In this document: piece after piece, positions 16,608 to 26,344 of the stretch
Layout of the letters: each line of letters begins with the position of its first letter
Position numbering within the stretch: the first letter of the stretch is position 1
Assembly (NCBI RefSeq): GCF_041320605.1
Contig: NZ_CP166679.1
Span: 4,630,008 to 4,694,007 of the forward strand
Length of the DNA: 64,000 nucleotides
Reading direction: 5' to 3'
DNA from: Arenibacter antarcticus
Lineage (GTDB): Bacteria > Bacteroidota > Bacteroidia > Flavobacteriales > Flavobacteriaceae
Program-made: the position numbers and the translations under genes
Notes under the pieces: generated by a model
Told to the model about the DNA's origin: nothing
Seen by the model: only the letters and a program-made list of their open reading frames with translations
Databases searched by the model: none

Positions 16608-17897
16608 ATGCCTCTAAAAACTAACGATCCAACAAAAAAGACCTGGCTCCAAGTTCCGGCCAATTCTGACTTTCCCATCCAGAACATACCCTTTGGTGTC
16701 TTCTTGACCAGAGATGACATTATAACCATTGGCACTAGAATTGGCGATTATGCCATAGATTTGGGAGCATTGCATCAACTGGGGTATTTTAAAGGTATTC
16801 CATTGACCGACGATATCTTTCTACAGGATACCTTAAACGATTTTATATCGGATGGAAAAAAAACTTGGCGCTTGGTCCGGAATAGGATAAGTGAAATTTT
16901 TGATATAACCAACAAGTCACTTCAAAACAACGATGACCATAAAAATATAGTTCTATTTACTTTAGACGAGATAGAAATGCAACTTCCGGTCCAGATAGGG
17001 GATTATACGGATTTTTATTCCAGTAAGGAACATGCCACCAATGTAGGCAAAATGTTCAGAGATCCTGAAAATGCACTTCTACCCAATTGGCTACATATCC
17101 CAGTTGGCTATCACGGGAGAAGCTCCTCCATTGTACCAAGTGGCACTGCCATACGAAGACCAATGGGACAGACACTTCCAGATGGAGCAGACCTTCCCGT
17201 ATTTGGCCCCTCCAAATTAGTAGATTTTGAATTAGAAATGGCATTTATAACCACCGACGCCAATGTTTTGGGTGAACCGATACCGGTTGAGGATGCAGAG
17301 AATTACATTTTCGGAATGGTACTTTTTAACGATTGGAGTGCACGGGATATACAAAAATGGGAATACGCCCCTTTAGGTCCATTTTTAGCCAAGAATTTCG
17401 CCTCTTCCATTTCCCCTTGGATCGTTACTTTGGATGCGTTGGAACCTTTTAGAGTACCCAGTCCAGAACAAAATCCAACTCCCTTGCCCTATTTAAGACA
17501 TACTGGTAAAAGAGGCTTTGATATTAGTCTAGAAGTTTCAATAACTCCTGAAAATGGGTCTAAAACCGTAATCACCAGATCAAATTTTAAATATATGTAT
17601 TGGTCCATGGCACAGCAATTGGCACATCATACGGTAAACGGTTGTAAGGTTAATAGCGGTGATATGATGGGAAGCGGAACGGTATCTGGTCCAAGCCCGG
17701 AAAACTACGGTTCAATGCTAGAGCTTACATGGCGGGGGGAAAATCCGTTAAAGCTTAAGGATGGTTCCACTAGAAAATTTATTGAGGACAATGATACCGT
17801 TACTATGATAGGGTATTGTGAGAAAGCGAACGTCCGCATAGGATTTGGGGAAGTCTCCACAAAATTGTTACCTGTATTTCAGCCAAAGCAAAAATAA
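16608..17897 (+). CDS. fahA: Fumarylacetoacetase
   Basis: The 429-residue enzyme of the last step of tyrosine degradation cleaves fumarylacetoacetate to fumarate and acetoacetate. It contains the N-terminal SH3-like domain (SDFPIQNIPFGVF) and the FAH catalytic domain with DYTDFYSSKEHATNVG, the catalytic-region VGYHGRSSSIVPSGT, the metal-binding segment FELEMAF and MMGSGTVSGP. Length matches eukaryote-like FAH rather than the short FAH-family enzymes such as the gene at 54010-54843. No other tyrosine-degradation gene is nearby, so the pathway must be scattered. Confidence 0.96.
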   Translation: MPLKTNDPTKKTWLQVPANSDFPIQNIPFGVFLTRDDIITIGTRIGDYAIDLGALHQLGYFKGIPLTDDIFLQDTLNDFISDGKKTWRLVRNRISEIFDITNKSLQNNDDHKNIVLFTLDEIEMQLPVQIGDYTDFYSSKEHATNVGKMFRDPENALLPNWLHIPVGYHGRSSSIVPSGTAIRRPMGQTLPDGADLPVFGPSKLVDFELEMAFITTDANVLGEPIPVEDAENYIFGMVLFNDWSARDIQKWEYAPLGPFLAKNFASSISPWIVTLDALEPFRVPSPEQNPTPLPYLRHTGKRGFDISLEVSITPENGSKTVITRSNFKYMYWSMAQQLAHHTVNGCKVNSGDMMGSGTVSGPSPENYGSMLELTWRGENPLKLKDGSTRKFIEDNDTVTMIGYCEKANVRIGFGEVSTKLLPVFQPKQK

Positions 17898-18039
17898 AGT
17901 ATTAATCACCTGCTTTTTATACGATTTTTCATTCTTGTCCGTTTCATTATTTATAAGTTTTGCAATTAGAAATATGGCTATACTGCCAAAACAAGATGTG
18001 AGGTCTTTAGCTTAACCTAACACCAGATATGTTGTATTT

Positions 18040-19227
18040 ATGAAAAGAATTATACTCGCCCCTATAGTAATGCTGATTATAATTTCTTGTAGTGGGGTTA
18101 AAAAAACGCAGGAAGATATAAATCTAGGCAATTATGATATTGCAATAAACAATGCACTAAAAAACATTGCTGAGAACAAATCCAAAAAAAGCAATCAGCC
18201 CTATATCCATCTTTTGGAAGAGGCCTTTAAAAAGAACACTGAACGAGAATTACAACATATTGCATTTCTAAAAAAAGATAATAATCCTTCAAATCTGGAG
18301 GCCATTTATAACGGATACCAAAAGTTAAAATCCAAACAGGAACGCATACGGCCATTACTGCCATTACAACTTTTTGACGAGAATAGGCAGGCTAAATTCG
18401 CTTTTAAGGATTATGATGAGGATATTATTAGAGCTAAAGATAGATTTTCGGACTTTCTTCACAAAAACGCCACAACCCTTTTACAAACTGGAATAAATAA
18501 GCAGGATTTCAGAAAATCCTATGAGGATTTTACCTATTTAAACCAAATTAATCCCGATTTCAAAGATGTAAAACTAAAAGCAGAAGAAGCTTATAACAAA
18601 GGATTAGACTATGTCAACGTAGTACTCATCAATGATTCCGATCAAATAATTCCAGCTAGACTAGAAGAGGAACTATTGAATTTTAATACCTATGGCCTAA
18701 ACGACAAATGGACCGTATACCATTCCAATACCAGGCAAGACCTTCAATATGACTACCAAATGGAGGTGGCTTTTAAGCAAATTAACATAAGTCCAGAACA
18801 ACTTACGGAAAAACAGATCCAAAAGGAAAAACAAATCAAGGATGGTTACAAATATGCAGTTAATGCCAACGGGCAAGTTTTAAAAGATAGCCTTGGAAAT
18901 AAAATAAAAGTAGATAAGTTTAAAACGATACAAAGCAACTTTTATGAGTTTACACAATTTAAAATGGTACAGCTAACAGGCAATATAAGTTTTATAGATC
19001 TACACACTCATCAACAGTTAAATGCATATCCACTGATGAGCGAATTTGTTTTTCGCCATATATATGCTAAATACGATGGCGACAAACGAGCTCTGGAAGA
19101 TGAGTTGTTGCCCTTTCTAAAACAAGTCTCCGTTCCGTTCCCTACAAGCGAACAAATGGTATATGACGCAGGTGAAGATTTAAAGCACAAGCTAAAAGGC
19201 ATCCTCAATAGGCACCGATTTAATTAA
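18040..19227 (+). CDS. Lipoprotein of unknown function with TPR-like helices
   Basis: The 395-residue protein has a lipoprotein signal (lipobox IISC, Cys 17). Residues 20-210 are helical and resemble tetratricopeptide pairs (GNYDIAINNALKNIAENKSKK; FRKSYEDFTYLNQINPDFKDVKLKAEEAY). Residues 210-395 are mixed, with strands YQMEVAFKQI and ITNISFIDLHTHQ-type segments ending in a helical tail. I recognise no catalytic motif. It is probably anchored to the periplasmic face of a membrane as a scaffold. No partner gene adjoins it. Confidence 0.78.
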   Translation: MKRIILAPIVMLIIISCSGVKKTQEDINLGNYDIAINNALKNIAENKSKKSNQPYIHLLEEAFKKNTERELQHIAFLKKDNNPSNLEAIYNGYQKLKSKQERIRPLLPLQLFDENRQAKFAFKDYDEDIIRAKDRFSDFLHKNATTLLQTGINKQDFRKSYEDFTYLNQINPDFKDVKLKAEEAYNKGLDYVNVVLINDSDQIIPARLEEELLNFNTYGLNDKWTVYHSNTRQDLQYDYQMEVAFKQINISPEQLTEKQIQKEKQIKDGYKYAVNANGQVLKDSLGNKIKVDKFKTIQSNFYEFTQFKMVQLTGNISFIDLHTHQQLNAYPLMSEFVFRHIYAKYDGDKRALEDELLPFLKQVSVPFPTSEQMVYDAGEDLKHKLKGILNRHRFN

Positions 19228-19302
19228 CGCTTATTCCTTCCGTTAAAACAGGAATGCGCAAGTACCTTAAAATTATAACAACAAATAGGAGCGTACATTG
19301 GA

Positions 19303-19698
19303 TTAAACCAACTGTTCCAAATTTACTTGTGATATGCCACCGTGCGAATCATGAGCCACCACTACCCCATTTTTAATGACTAATATTTGGGGCGATTCAT
19401 GTTGTACCTGAAATAATTCTGCTATTTCATTGGATATTGAACGATAGCCGTGTAAATCCAAATAATATAAATCAACCTGATCACTTGATAAATCGTACTC
19501 TTCATTAAACCTCTTCATCACCATTCTACTAATCCCACAAGTTGTTGAATGCTTAAAAATTACCTGGGTCTTCTCAGCAGATTTCTCCTTAATTTCCGTT
19601 AATTGATCCGAAGCAGCAAGCGGTATCCAAGGTACCACCTTAGTTTCCTTTTTATCCGCATTATTATCCTTCCCAAATAGCTTATTTAATATTCCCAT
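19303..19698 (-). CDS. ytxJ: YtxJ-like monothiol bacilliredoxin
   Basis: A thioredoxin-fold protein of 131 residues. The active-site region FKHSTTCGIS carries a single Cys in the TCxxS arrangement, and VQHESPQILVIKNG supplies the cis-Pro. YtxJ proteins are linked to bacillithiol redox chemistry, and bacillithiol is made in Bacteroidota as well as Firmicutes. The role is probably removal of bacillithiol from protein thiols in the cytosol. The first 30 residues are a charged, low-complexity leader (FGKDNNADKKET) not needed for the fold. The gene stands alone, upstream of clpB and divergent from it. Confidence 0.88.
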   Translation of the reverse strand: MGILNKLFGKDNNADKKETKVVPWIPLAASDQLTEIKEKSAEKTQVIFKHSTTCGISRMVMKRFNEEYDLSSDQVDLYYLDLHGYRSISNEIAELFQVQHESPQILVIKNGVVVAHDSHGGISQVNLEQLV

Positions 19699-19786
19699 TT
19701 TGTAATTTTATAATTAAGTCGAATATAGGCACATCTCCTTACAGACTGACTTTTTGTCGTTGTTTTCCAGAGGTTTATATGTCGTT

Positions 19787-19815
19787 TTGTCTCCAAAAAA
19801 AACATGGTAAGGTTG
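19787..19815 (+). promoter_or_regulatory. Candidate clpB promoter with nearby TGTCGTT repeats
   Basis: TTG at 19787-19789 is followed by an 18-nt spacer and TAAGGTTG at 19808-19815, close to the -33/-7 consensus, 52 nt before clpB. TGTCGTT occurs at 19755-19761 and 19780-19786, the second touching the -33 box. It is a possible heat-shock control element (inference). Confidence 0.45.
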
Positions 19816-19867
19816 TTGCCTTAAAAACATTAAAAGTAACCATTAAATAAGAATTAAAAACAGCTAT

Positions 19868-22468
19868 ATGAACTTTAATAATTTCACCATTAAATCGCAA
19901 GAAGCCATACAGCATGCACAACAAATTGCACAAGGTCATGGGCATCAACAAATAGAAAACGAGCATATATTTAAGGCAATTTCTGAGGTAGAGGAAAACG
20001 TACTTCCTTTTATTCTCAAGAAACTAAATGTCAATATATCTATGGTAGAGCAAATTTTGGAAAAGGAACTGGAAAGTTTTCCAAAAGTAACCGGAGGGGA
20101 TATTATGGTTTCTAGGGAAGCGGGAAAAACCTTGACTGAAGCAGGTATCATCGCTAAAAAAATGGAGGATGAATATGTGTCCATTGAACATTTGTTACTG
20201 GCCATCTTTAAATCCAAAAGCAAGATTGCCCAGATTCTAAAAGATCAGGGCGCTACTGAGAAAGATCTTACCGCTGCTATTACAGAATTACGCAAAGGAG
20301 GAAAGGTCACTTCCCAGAGCGCGGAAGACACGTATAACTCCTTGAACAAATACGCCAGAAATTTAAACGAGCTGGCAGACAGTGGTAAATTGGACCCCGT
20401 AATCGGGAGGGATGAAGAAATAAGAAGGGTGTTACAGATTTTATCCCGTAGAACCAAAAACAACCCTATGTTAGTTGGGGAACCAGGGGTAGGTAAAACC
20501 GCTATAGCCGAAGGCCTTGCCCATAGAATTGTACAGGGAGACATCCCGGAAAACCTGAAGAATAAAATAATTTTCTCCTTAGATATGGGAGCGCTTATCG
20601 CTGGCGCGAAATACAAGGGTGAATTTGAAGAGCGATTAAAGGCAGTTATAAAAGAAGTAACTACATCGGACGGAGATATTGTCCTATTTATTGATGAAAT
20701 ACACACACTTATAGGTGCCGGTGGCGGTCAGGGCGCCATGGACGCGGCCAATATCCTTAAACCCGCACTTGCTCGTGGAGAGCTACGGGCCATAGGAGCC
20801 ACTACTTTGGACGAGTACCAGAAATATTTTGAGAAGGACAAGGCGTTGGAGCGCAGATTCCAAAAAGTAGTCGTAGACGAGCCCGATACAGAAAGTGCCA
20901 TATCCATTCTTAGGGGAATAAAGGAAAAGTATGAGGCCCATCATAAAGTGAGGATCAAAGACGAAGCCGTTATTGCAGCCGTAGAACTATCGCAACGTTA
21001 TATTACGAATAGATTTTTGCCCGATAAAGCAATCGACCTAATGGATGAGGCGGCAGCAAAACTTCGGATGGAAATAAACTCTAAACCTGAGGAGCTAGAT
21101 GTACTAGATCGAAAAATAATGCAGTTGGAAATTGAAATAGAGGCCATAAAACGCGAAAACGACACTTCAAAACTAAATGCACTAAATATTGACCTGGCCA
21201 ATATAAAAGAAGACCGCAACGAAATCTTCGCAAAATGGGAGAGTGAGAAGGCAGTGGTAGACGATATTCAACAAACAAAAAAGGATATTGAAAATTACAA
21301 GATGGAAGCCGAAAGGGCCGAACGAAATGGAGATTACGGTAAGGTAGCGGAAATTAGATACGGAAAAATTAAAGAAGCCCAAGAAAAATTAGAGAAACTC
21401 CAAGGTGTTCTTGAACAACAACAACTTGGGGAAACCTTAATCAAAGAAGAGGTAACCTACGAGGATATAGCCGAAGTAGTGGCAAAATGGACGGGTATCC
21501 CAGTTACAAAAATGCTACAAAGTGAACGAGAGAAACTCCTTAGCCTAGAAAGCGTACTCCATAAAAGAGTGGTTGGACAAGTAGAAGCCATTGAGGCTGT
21601 ATCAGACGCCATTAGAAGGAGTCGTGCTGGATTACAGGACCACAAAAGACCTATTGGCTCCTTCCTGTTTCTAGGAACCACAGGGGTAGGGAAAACAGAA
21701 TTAGCCAAAACACTTGCAGCCTATCTTTTTGATGATGAAAATGCCATGACCCGTATAGATATGAGTGAATATCAGGAACGGCATGCAGTGAGTAGATTGG
21801 TAGGTGCACCTCCGGGGTATGTAGGTTATGATGAAGGTGGTCAATTAACAGAAGCGGTAAGAAGAAGACCTTATTCCGTGGTACTTTTGGATGAAATTGA
21901 AAAAGCGCATCCCGACACCTTTAATGTGTTGTTGCAAGTTCTAGACGAAGGGCGCTTAACAGACAACAAGGGAAGGGTGGCCGATTTTAAGAACACCATA
22001 ATTATTATGACTAGTAATATTGGAAGCCACATTATCCAAGAAAAATTTGAGACCAATAAAGATATTTATAGCGCAACCGAGGCAGCACGGGTTGAAGTTC
22101 TTGAGCTTTTAAGGAAAACTGTTCGACCAGAATTTTTAAACCGAATAGACGACATTATAATGTTTACGCCTCTAAGTAAAAAGGACATTAGCAAAATTGT
22201 CGCCTTACAAATAAATCAGTTGAAAAAGCTGGTTGGGGAACAGCAAATAACCATTGACGCAACAGATGAAGCTATCGCATATTTGGCAAACAAGGGATAT
22301 GACCCACAATATGGAGCACGACCTATAAAGAGAGTGATACAAAAAGAAGTGTTGAACAATATTTCCAAGGAACTCCTTAGTGGAAAGATCCATTCAGGTA
22401 GTATTGTCCTTATAGACTCCTTTGATGACAAGCTGGTTTTCAGAAATGAAAATGAGCTTACCAAATAA
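19868..22468 (+). CDS. clpB: ATP-dependent disaggregase ClpB
   Basis: The full-length 866-residue Hsp104/ClpB chaperone works with DnaK to resolubilise protein aggregates in the cytosol. Domains in order: double Clp_N repeat (1-145, starting MNFNNFTIKSQEAIQHAQ), AAA+ 1 with Walker A GEPGVGKT and Walker B VLFIDEIH, coiled-coil M domain (about 400-520), AAA+ 2 with GTTGVGKT and VVLLDEIEKAHPD, and the C-terminal D2-small domain. No ClpP-binding IGF loop is seen, as expected for ClpB. Monocistronic: own promoter region and terminator. Confidence 0.98.
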   Translation: MNFNNFTIKSQEAIQHAQQIAQGHGHQQIENEHIFKAISEVEENVLPFILKKLNVNISMVEQILEKELESFPKVTGGDIMVSREAGKTLTEAGIIAKKMEDEYVSIEHLLLAIFKSKSKIAQILKDQGATEKDLTAAITELRKGGKVTSQSAEDTYNSLNKYARNLNELADSGKLDPVIGRDEEIRRVLQILSRRTKNNPMLVGEPGVGKTAIAEGLAHRIVQGDIPENLKNKIIFSLDMGALIAGAKYKGEFEERLKAVIKEVTTSDGDIVLFIDEIHTLIGAGGGQGAMDAANILKPALARGELRAIGATTLDEYQKYFEKDKALERRFQKVVVDEPDTESAISILRGIKEKYEAHHKVRIKDEAVIAAVELSQRYITNRFLPDKAIDLMDEAAAKLRMEINSKPEELDVLDRKIMQLEIEIEAIKRENDTSKLNALNIDLANIKEDRNEIFAKWESEKAVVDDIQQTKKDIENYKMEAERAERNGDYGKVAEIRYGKIKEAQEKLEKLQGVLEQQQLGETLIKEEVTYEDIAEVVAKWTGIPVTKMLQSEREKLLSLESVLHKRVVGQVEAIEAVSDAIRRSRAGLQDHKRPIGSFLFLGTTGVGKTELAKTLAAYLFDDENAMTRIDMSEYQERHAVSRLVGAPPGYVGYDEGGQLTEAVRRRPYSVVLLDEIEKAHPDTFNVLLQVLDEGRLTDNKGRVADFKNTIIIMTSNIGSHIIQEKFETNKDIYSATEAARVEVLELLRKTVRPEFLNRIDDIIMFTPLSKKDISKIVALQINQLKKLVGEQQITIDATDEAIAYLANKGYDPQYGARPIKRVIQKEVLNNISKELLSGKIHSGSIVLIDSFDDKLVFRNENELTK

Positions 22469-22494
22469 ATTAGGAAAAACATAACCTCATTAAC

Positions 22495-22530
22495 AGGCGT
22501 TCTATTTAAGCAATAGAGCGCCTTTTTTAT
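22495..22530 (+). terminator. clpB terminator
   Basis: AGGCGTTCTATT (22495-22506) pairs with AATAGAGCGCCT (22512-22523), 12 bp with one G-U pair, then TTTTTTAT. Confidence 0.9.
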
Positions 22531-22671
22531 GGGACCATAATAAGCTTATTAAAATGCTCCCCCTTAAGTGGTGTAAGTTTTTCTTTTCCATTATATAATA
22601 TTAGCTTATCTTCATAAATCGTTAAAATTAAAACCCGACCAACTTTTTCACAAACAATATATACCATGCAG

Positions 22672-22685
22672 TATAAAATTTTATA
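22672..22685. promoter_or_regulatory. Perfect 14-bp palindrome in front of the TetR gene
   Basis: TATAAAATTTTATA overlaps a TATATTCG box (22684-22691) and lies 23 nt before the regulator's ATG. The position suits an autoregulatory operator, though AT-rich palindromes can arise by chance. Confidence 0.4.
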
Positions 22686-22708
22686 TATTCGCACAAAACG
22701 GTAAGGAC

Positions 22709-23305
22709 ATGTCTACTAAAGCAGAAAGAACCACGGCCTATATTATTGAAACCGTAGCGCCAATTTTTAATAAACTAGGGTATGTAGGTACCAGCATGAG
22801 TGATCTTACGGAGGCAACAGGATTGACCAAGGGTGCCTTGTACGGGAATTTTGAAAACAAGGATTCTCTGGCCCTTGCTTCATTTGAATACAATAGCAAG
22901 AAACTGCTTGCTAAAATAGATGAAAAATTAAATACTGAGGGGACTGCTTTGGAGCGTCTTTTTGTACTTACAGATTTCTATCGACACTATGACGAATTTA
23001 CAGAAGAATTAGGGGGATGTCCCATTGTGAATGTAGGAATAGATGCCAAAAACAACAACTCTCAGCTTTTGGCGGCCACTAAGGAAACGATAAAAATTAT
23101 TGAAGGAAAAATTGCCCTTGTGCTAGAAAATGGGGTCAATAACAATGAAATAAGGTTACCAGTAACCCCACTACAATTTTCCAAACAACTATTTACCATG
23201 CTTCAAGGAGCTATTACCATGGCAACAATCACAAGTGACAGGAAATATTTGATAAATACGGTAGCATATTTAGATCAATTGGTCACCAAGGAAATAAAAA
23301 AATAA
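22709..23305 (+). CDS. TetR/AcrR-family transcriptional regulator
   Basis: A 198-residue one-component regulator. The N-terminal helix-turn-helix is clear (ETVAPIFNKLGYVGTSMSDL, TKGALYGNFENKDSLA). The C-terminal ligand domain contains GGCPIVNVGIDA, a motif of the TetR_C subgroup represented by YxaF/LmrA-type regulators that respond to small hydrophobic compounds. No transporter or enzyme gene is adjacent on either strand, so its target besides itself is unknown. A palindrome sits in its own promoter. Confidence 0.92.
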   Translation: MSTKAERTTAYIIETVAPIFNKLGYVGTSMSDLTEATGLTKGALYGNFENKDSLALASFEYNSKKLLAKIDEKLNTEGTALERLFVLTDFYRHYDEFTEELGGCPIVNVGIDAKNNNSQLLAATKETIKIIEGKIALVLENGVNNNEIRLPVTPLQFSKQLFTMLQGAITMATITSDRKYLINTVAYLDQLVTKEIKK

Positions 23306-23345
23306 ATTCCCCAAAACTCCCAACTTTATGTTTGCTAGGAATATG

Positions 23346-24842
23346 TTATTCTCCAACTATTCTAAAAATCCATATTATTTCAGTATATTTTCCATAAAAT
23401 TTACTATCCCTAGCTGCTTCGGCTTCGCTTAGGGTGTCATATCTATCCAAATACACATAGTCGTGTTTTTTCTTAGGGAGATAAACATAACTAGCGTTGA
23501 TCCCTTTCTTTTGTAAACTTTGGACAAAAATGTCACGATACCTATCGCTCCCATACACGTTGACAACCAAATAAAATCCGGCTTTTTCACTTTCCAGTTT
23601 TTCTACCTCCTCATAATGGCCACTTGTAATTTTCTTACCTGCTTTTTTCCTTTCCTCAATTCTATCCAGATCAGCTTTTATTTTACGAGCATGTGCTATT
23701 TCCAATTGTTGAATGGAATCTATCCGCCTTTGTGTCTTTAACCTTGTCGCCTCTGCAAGGGCATCGTTTTCTTGTTTTTCCTTTATCCGCTGGGCTTCTG
23801 CACGCTGAATTTCCAACGCCAATTCTTCTTCTTGCGCTTTTCTGTTTTTACGTTTAGATTTCTTGATTTTCTTCTTAGATTCTTTCCTTTTGGTTGGCTC
23901 CAATGTTTCCATCTCTACCCCATTCTTAGGATCGTTTTGCTTTCCAAAGCTATAGGCCGCCACAATCTCAAAACTGGGGTTTTCATCTTTTATGGTATTA
24001 TCAAGACCAACTTCAATTAAAGCTCCCAGAGACACTTGCTTAAAGAACCTACCTCCTATACCTCCGGAAACGCCATAGAAACTATTATATCCTCCCTGAA
24101 CCCAAAACTTACTAGAAGATAGCAGGGTGTTAATTCCAACTTGGGTATCTCCATACGAGACAGACCTTACGTATACCATTGGCCTTAGATAAGATTCCCC
24201 CAACCCATTGAACAATTGTATTGGAAATTGGTAATCCAAGGTCCCCATAAAAGTCTTTTCGTCTGCGTACGAGTTGGTCTTGCTTGTGGTAAAATTATAA
24301 TCGATTAAATTATCGGAAGACAATCCAATACCAAAATCATCTATTTCTAAACGAACTCCCGGTGCAAATTGCAATATAAAATCATCAGAAACTTGTTGTT
24401 GCGGAAGAACAATATCGGAGCCAGACAGATATCGCTTATCAGCCAGTTCGCTGTTATAACCAAAAACGTTTAGGCCAAAGGACAATTGCATATTACTCCC
24501 TAAATTGAAGGCATGGGCATAGTTTAACCATCCACCCGTATTAAGAAATACACCAGTATTATGTTGAATAAAACCAACCCCCATTGAGGAACGGTCGTTA
24601 ATTTTACCATGGTAATTTAAAAACCAAGAGGATGGATCACTATCAATATTCTGCCATTGATATCTAGACCAAAAAGTGATGGAATGCGGATTATTCCTGT
24701 CCAACGAAAAAACTGGATTCATTAAACTGGAATTAAATTCCGATCCGTTGTGTTGCCTAAAATCTGTAGGTAGCACAACATCTTGAGCGCTGGAAAAACA
24801 AACCCCAAGTATAACCAGAAATACGGAAAATTTTGTACCCAT
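23346..24842 (-). CDS. PorP/SprF-family outer-membrane protein fused to a SPOR-like domain
   Basis: The protein is 498 residues from the ATG at 24842; a TTG two codons earlier is less likely. A signal peptide ends FSSAQD. Residues about 20-310 form a PorP/SprF-type beta-barrel (NPVFSLDRNNPHSITFWSRYQWQ; MGVGFIQHNTGVFLNTGG). Residues 315-420 are a highly charged Lys/Glu/Arg helix (coiled coil), and residues about 425-498 resemble a SPOR fold (GFYLVVNVYGSDRYRDIFVQ, ASYVYLPKKKHDYVYLDRY). PorP/SprF proteins accompany type IX secreted adhesins and anchor them. SPOR domains bind denuded peptidoglycan, so this could tie the outer membrane to the wall. No SprB-like adhesin adjoins it. Confidence 0.82.
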   Translation of the reverse strand: MGTKFSVFLVILGVCFSSAQDVVLPTDFRQHNGSEFNSSLMNPVFSLDRNNPHSITFWSRYQWQNIDSDPSSWFLNYHGKINDRSSMGVGFIQHNTGVFLNTGGWLNYAHAFNLGSNMQLSFGLNVFGYNSELADKRYLSGSDIVLPQQQVSDDFILQFAPGVRLEIDDFGIGLSSDNLIDYNFTTSKTNSYADEKTFMGTLDYQFPIQLFNGLGESYLRPMVYVRSVSYGDTQVGINTLLSSSKFWVQGGYNSFYGVSGGIGGRFFKQVSLGALIEVGLDNTIKDENPSFEIVAAYSFGKQNDPKNGVEMETLEPTKRKESKKKIKKSKRKNRKAQEEELALEIQRAEAQRIKEKQENDALAEATRLKTQRRIDSIQQLEIAHARKIKADLDRIEERKKAGKKITSGHYEEVEKLESEKAGFYLVVNVYGSDRYRDIFVQSLQKKGINASYVYLPKKKHDYVYLDRYDTLSEAEAARDSKFYGKYTEIIWIFRIVGE

Positions 24843-24938
24843 ACACAAAAGAACAAAAAACTACGAGTATAGCATACTTTTTTACCAAAATTTATGTTAG
24901 ATTATAAGAAATATGTATTTATCAAAATTAAATTTATC

Positions 24939-25469
24939 ATGAAGGGCATTAACTTATTGCTAATCTTAACTTTAACCTTGGGTATATGGGGCTGCAAGGA
25001 GGACCCAAAAGTAATTGTGGAAGACACAGAAAATCACATTTCCACATTCTACTTTATAAGGCATGCAGAAAAAGATCGTAACGATCCAGAAAATGCGGAT
25101 CCCGAATTAAATCAGGAAGGCTTGGGTCGGGCTATCCGTTGGGCAGAAGTCTTAGATCCGGTTGCCTTAGATGCCATCTATATTACCGATTATGAAAGAA
25201 CTACCATGACTGCCGCCCCCATTTCCATAAAGAAGGAAATTACCTCTCAATATTATGATCCCAATATGGTGGATATCGAAGAATTTAAAAACAATAATTT
25301 AGATAAAAACGTTCTTGTTGTTGGTCATAGCAATACTATTCCCCAGTTTGTAAATAGTTTGTTGGGCGAAAAAAAGTATGAAACTATAGACGATTATGAC
25401 AATTCCAGTTTATTCATAGTTAGGATTATAAATGGGAAAGTATCGGATATTCGTTTAAAAATGGATTAG
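24939..25469 (+). CDS. Histidine-phosphatase-superfamily lipoprotein
   Basis: The protein is 176 residues from the ATG at 24939, chosen because it gives a lipoprotein signal with lipobox IWGC; an upstream ATG at 24894 adds 15 residues. The branch-1 histidine phosphatase motif is FIRHAEKDR (RHxE/RHG-like catalytic His and Arg). The second catalytic His is in VVGHSNTIPQFV, and YITDYERTTMTAAP matches the phosphoglycerate-mutase-like core. It is likely a periplasmic phosphohydrolase; the substrate is unknown. Its stop overlaps that of the convergent gene by 4 nt. Confidence 0.87.
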   Translation: MKGINLLLILTLTLGIWGCKEDPKVIVEDTENHISTFYFIRHAEKDRNDPENADPELNQEGLGRAIRWAEVLDPVALDAIYITDYERTTMTAAPISIKKEITSQYYDPNMVDIEEFKNNNLDKNVLVVGHSNTIPQFVNSLLGEKKYETIDDYDNSSLFIVRIINGKVSDIRLKMD

Positions 25470-26215
25470 TGTGCCCGTTGTATCAGCACATTTTCCAACA
25501 CAATTTTAGAAAGCTGATCTAACATTCCCTTTTCATACAATTTATCCGTTTCATATATAGATGTCCCTTGGGGGGCAACTTTATAATTTTCATAATCCAC
25601 AAAGCGTATTCCGTTTATATAGCGCTCATTATAAGCAGCCCTAAAACGCATACCCCCACCATCTACATGGAAGCTATACGCCAGATAATCTGGTTTAAAA
25701 GTATCCTTATTAAACCAGTACACATAAACATCATCGAAATCATCTCCCCCACCAACTTGATCAAAAGTGACCTTTACCTTGTAATAGCTTTTATCTTTAA
25801 CGGTGGTTTCTCCCAACAACTCCTTATTGACCGCGGAATCATTTAAGCCGTAAGGCAGGTTCACAAAATAATGCACGGAATTGACGGAGTTAGCGTAAAC
25901 ATTGGAAAGGGAATCGGATAATATCACCAAACTATCGCTTACAGTTCGTTCTAACTTGTTATTGTACAAAACATCTACCACCTGCATGGAATTCATGATT
26001 CCGGCTCTACTTAATTCGCGTTTGTTATCTTTCCACGTAGAACGATATTCCAAATCCCTAAATTTAAAGGAAATAGTACTGTTTTTATATTTCTCACCTC
26101 CACTGACCTCAATAGACTTATCCACAATTTCTTGGGCAGTAAGCTCAGATTTTGGTTGCTCCTTACACGATACCAACATTACTGCAAAAACGGCGAAATA
26201 TACTATTCTCATCAT
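25466..26215 (-). CDS. DUF6503-like lipoprotein
   Basis: The 249-residue protein has a lipoprotein signal (lipobox LVSC, Cys about 17). The body begins ELTAQEIVDKSIEVSGGEKY, which is typical of outer-membrane lipoproteins with a LolA/LolB-like beta-sheet fold in this phylum (I recall it as DUF6503). Strands continue through FDDVYVYWFNKDTFKPDYLAYS. No catalytic residues are evident. It may carry lipids or hydrophobic ligands in the periplasm (inference from fold type). The gene is divergent from smpB. Confidence 0.78.
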   Translation of the reverse strand: MMRIVYFAVFAVMLVSCKEQPKSELTAQEIVDKSIEVSGGEKYKNSTISFKFRDLEYRSTWKDNKRELSRAGIMNSMQVVDVLYNNKLERTVSDSLVILSDSLSNVYANSVNSVHYFVNLPYGLNDSAVNKELLGETTVKDKSYYKVKVTFDQVGGGDDFDDVYVYWFNKDTFKPDYLAYSFHVDGGGMRFRAAYNERYINGIRFVDYENYKVAPQGTSIYETDKLYEKGMLDQLSKIVLENVLIQRAH

Positions 26216-26328
26216 ATGTTTTCAGATTAATCGCAAAAATGGGGAAAACATTACATTTAAACTATAATAAAATCCAAATTTACAAGTAGTACCATGCCTT
26301 CCAAGATGATAAATTGGATAATTGTTTC

Positions 26329-26336
26329 TATTTTTG
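26329..26336 (+). promoter_or_regulatory. Candidate -7 box very close to the smpB start
   Basis: TATTTTTG fits TAnnTTTG and ends 8 nt before the smpB ATG at 26345, which would give a leader of only a few nucleotides if used. Confidence 0.35.
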
Positions 26337-26344
26337 TACAACAT

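Noticed and set aside
20245..21219. Minus-strand frames within clpB (for example 153 codons at 20245-20706)
   Set aside because: They are the complement of a highly conserved chaperone, have no independent motifs, and mirror codon-usage artefacts.
26294..26344. Upstream ATG for smpB
   Set aside because: The extra 17 residues are hydrophobic and absent from the SmpB family; the ATG at 26345 gives the conserved N-terminus.
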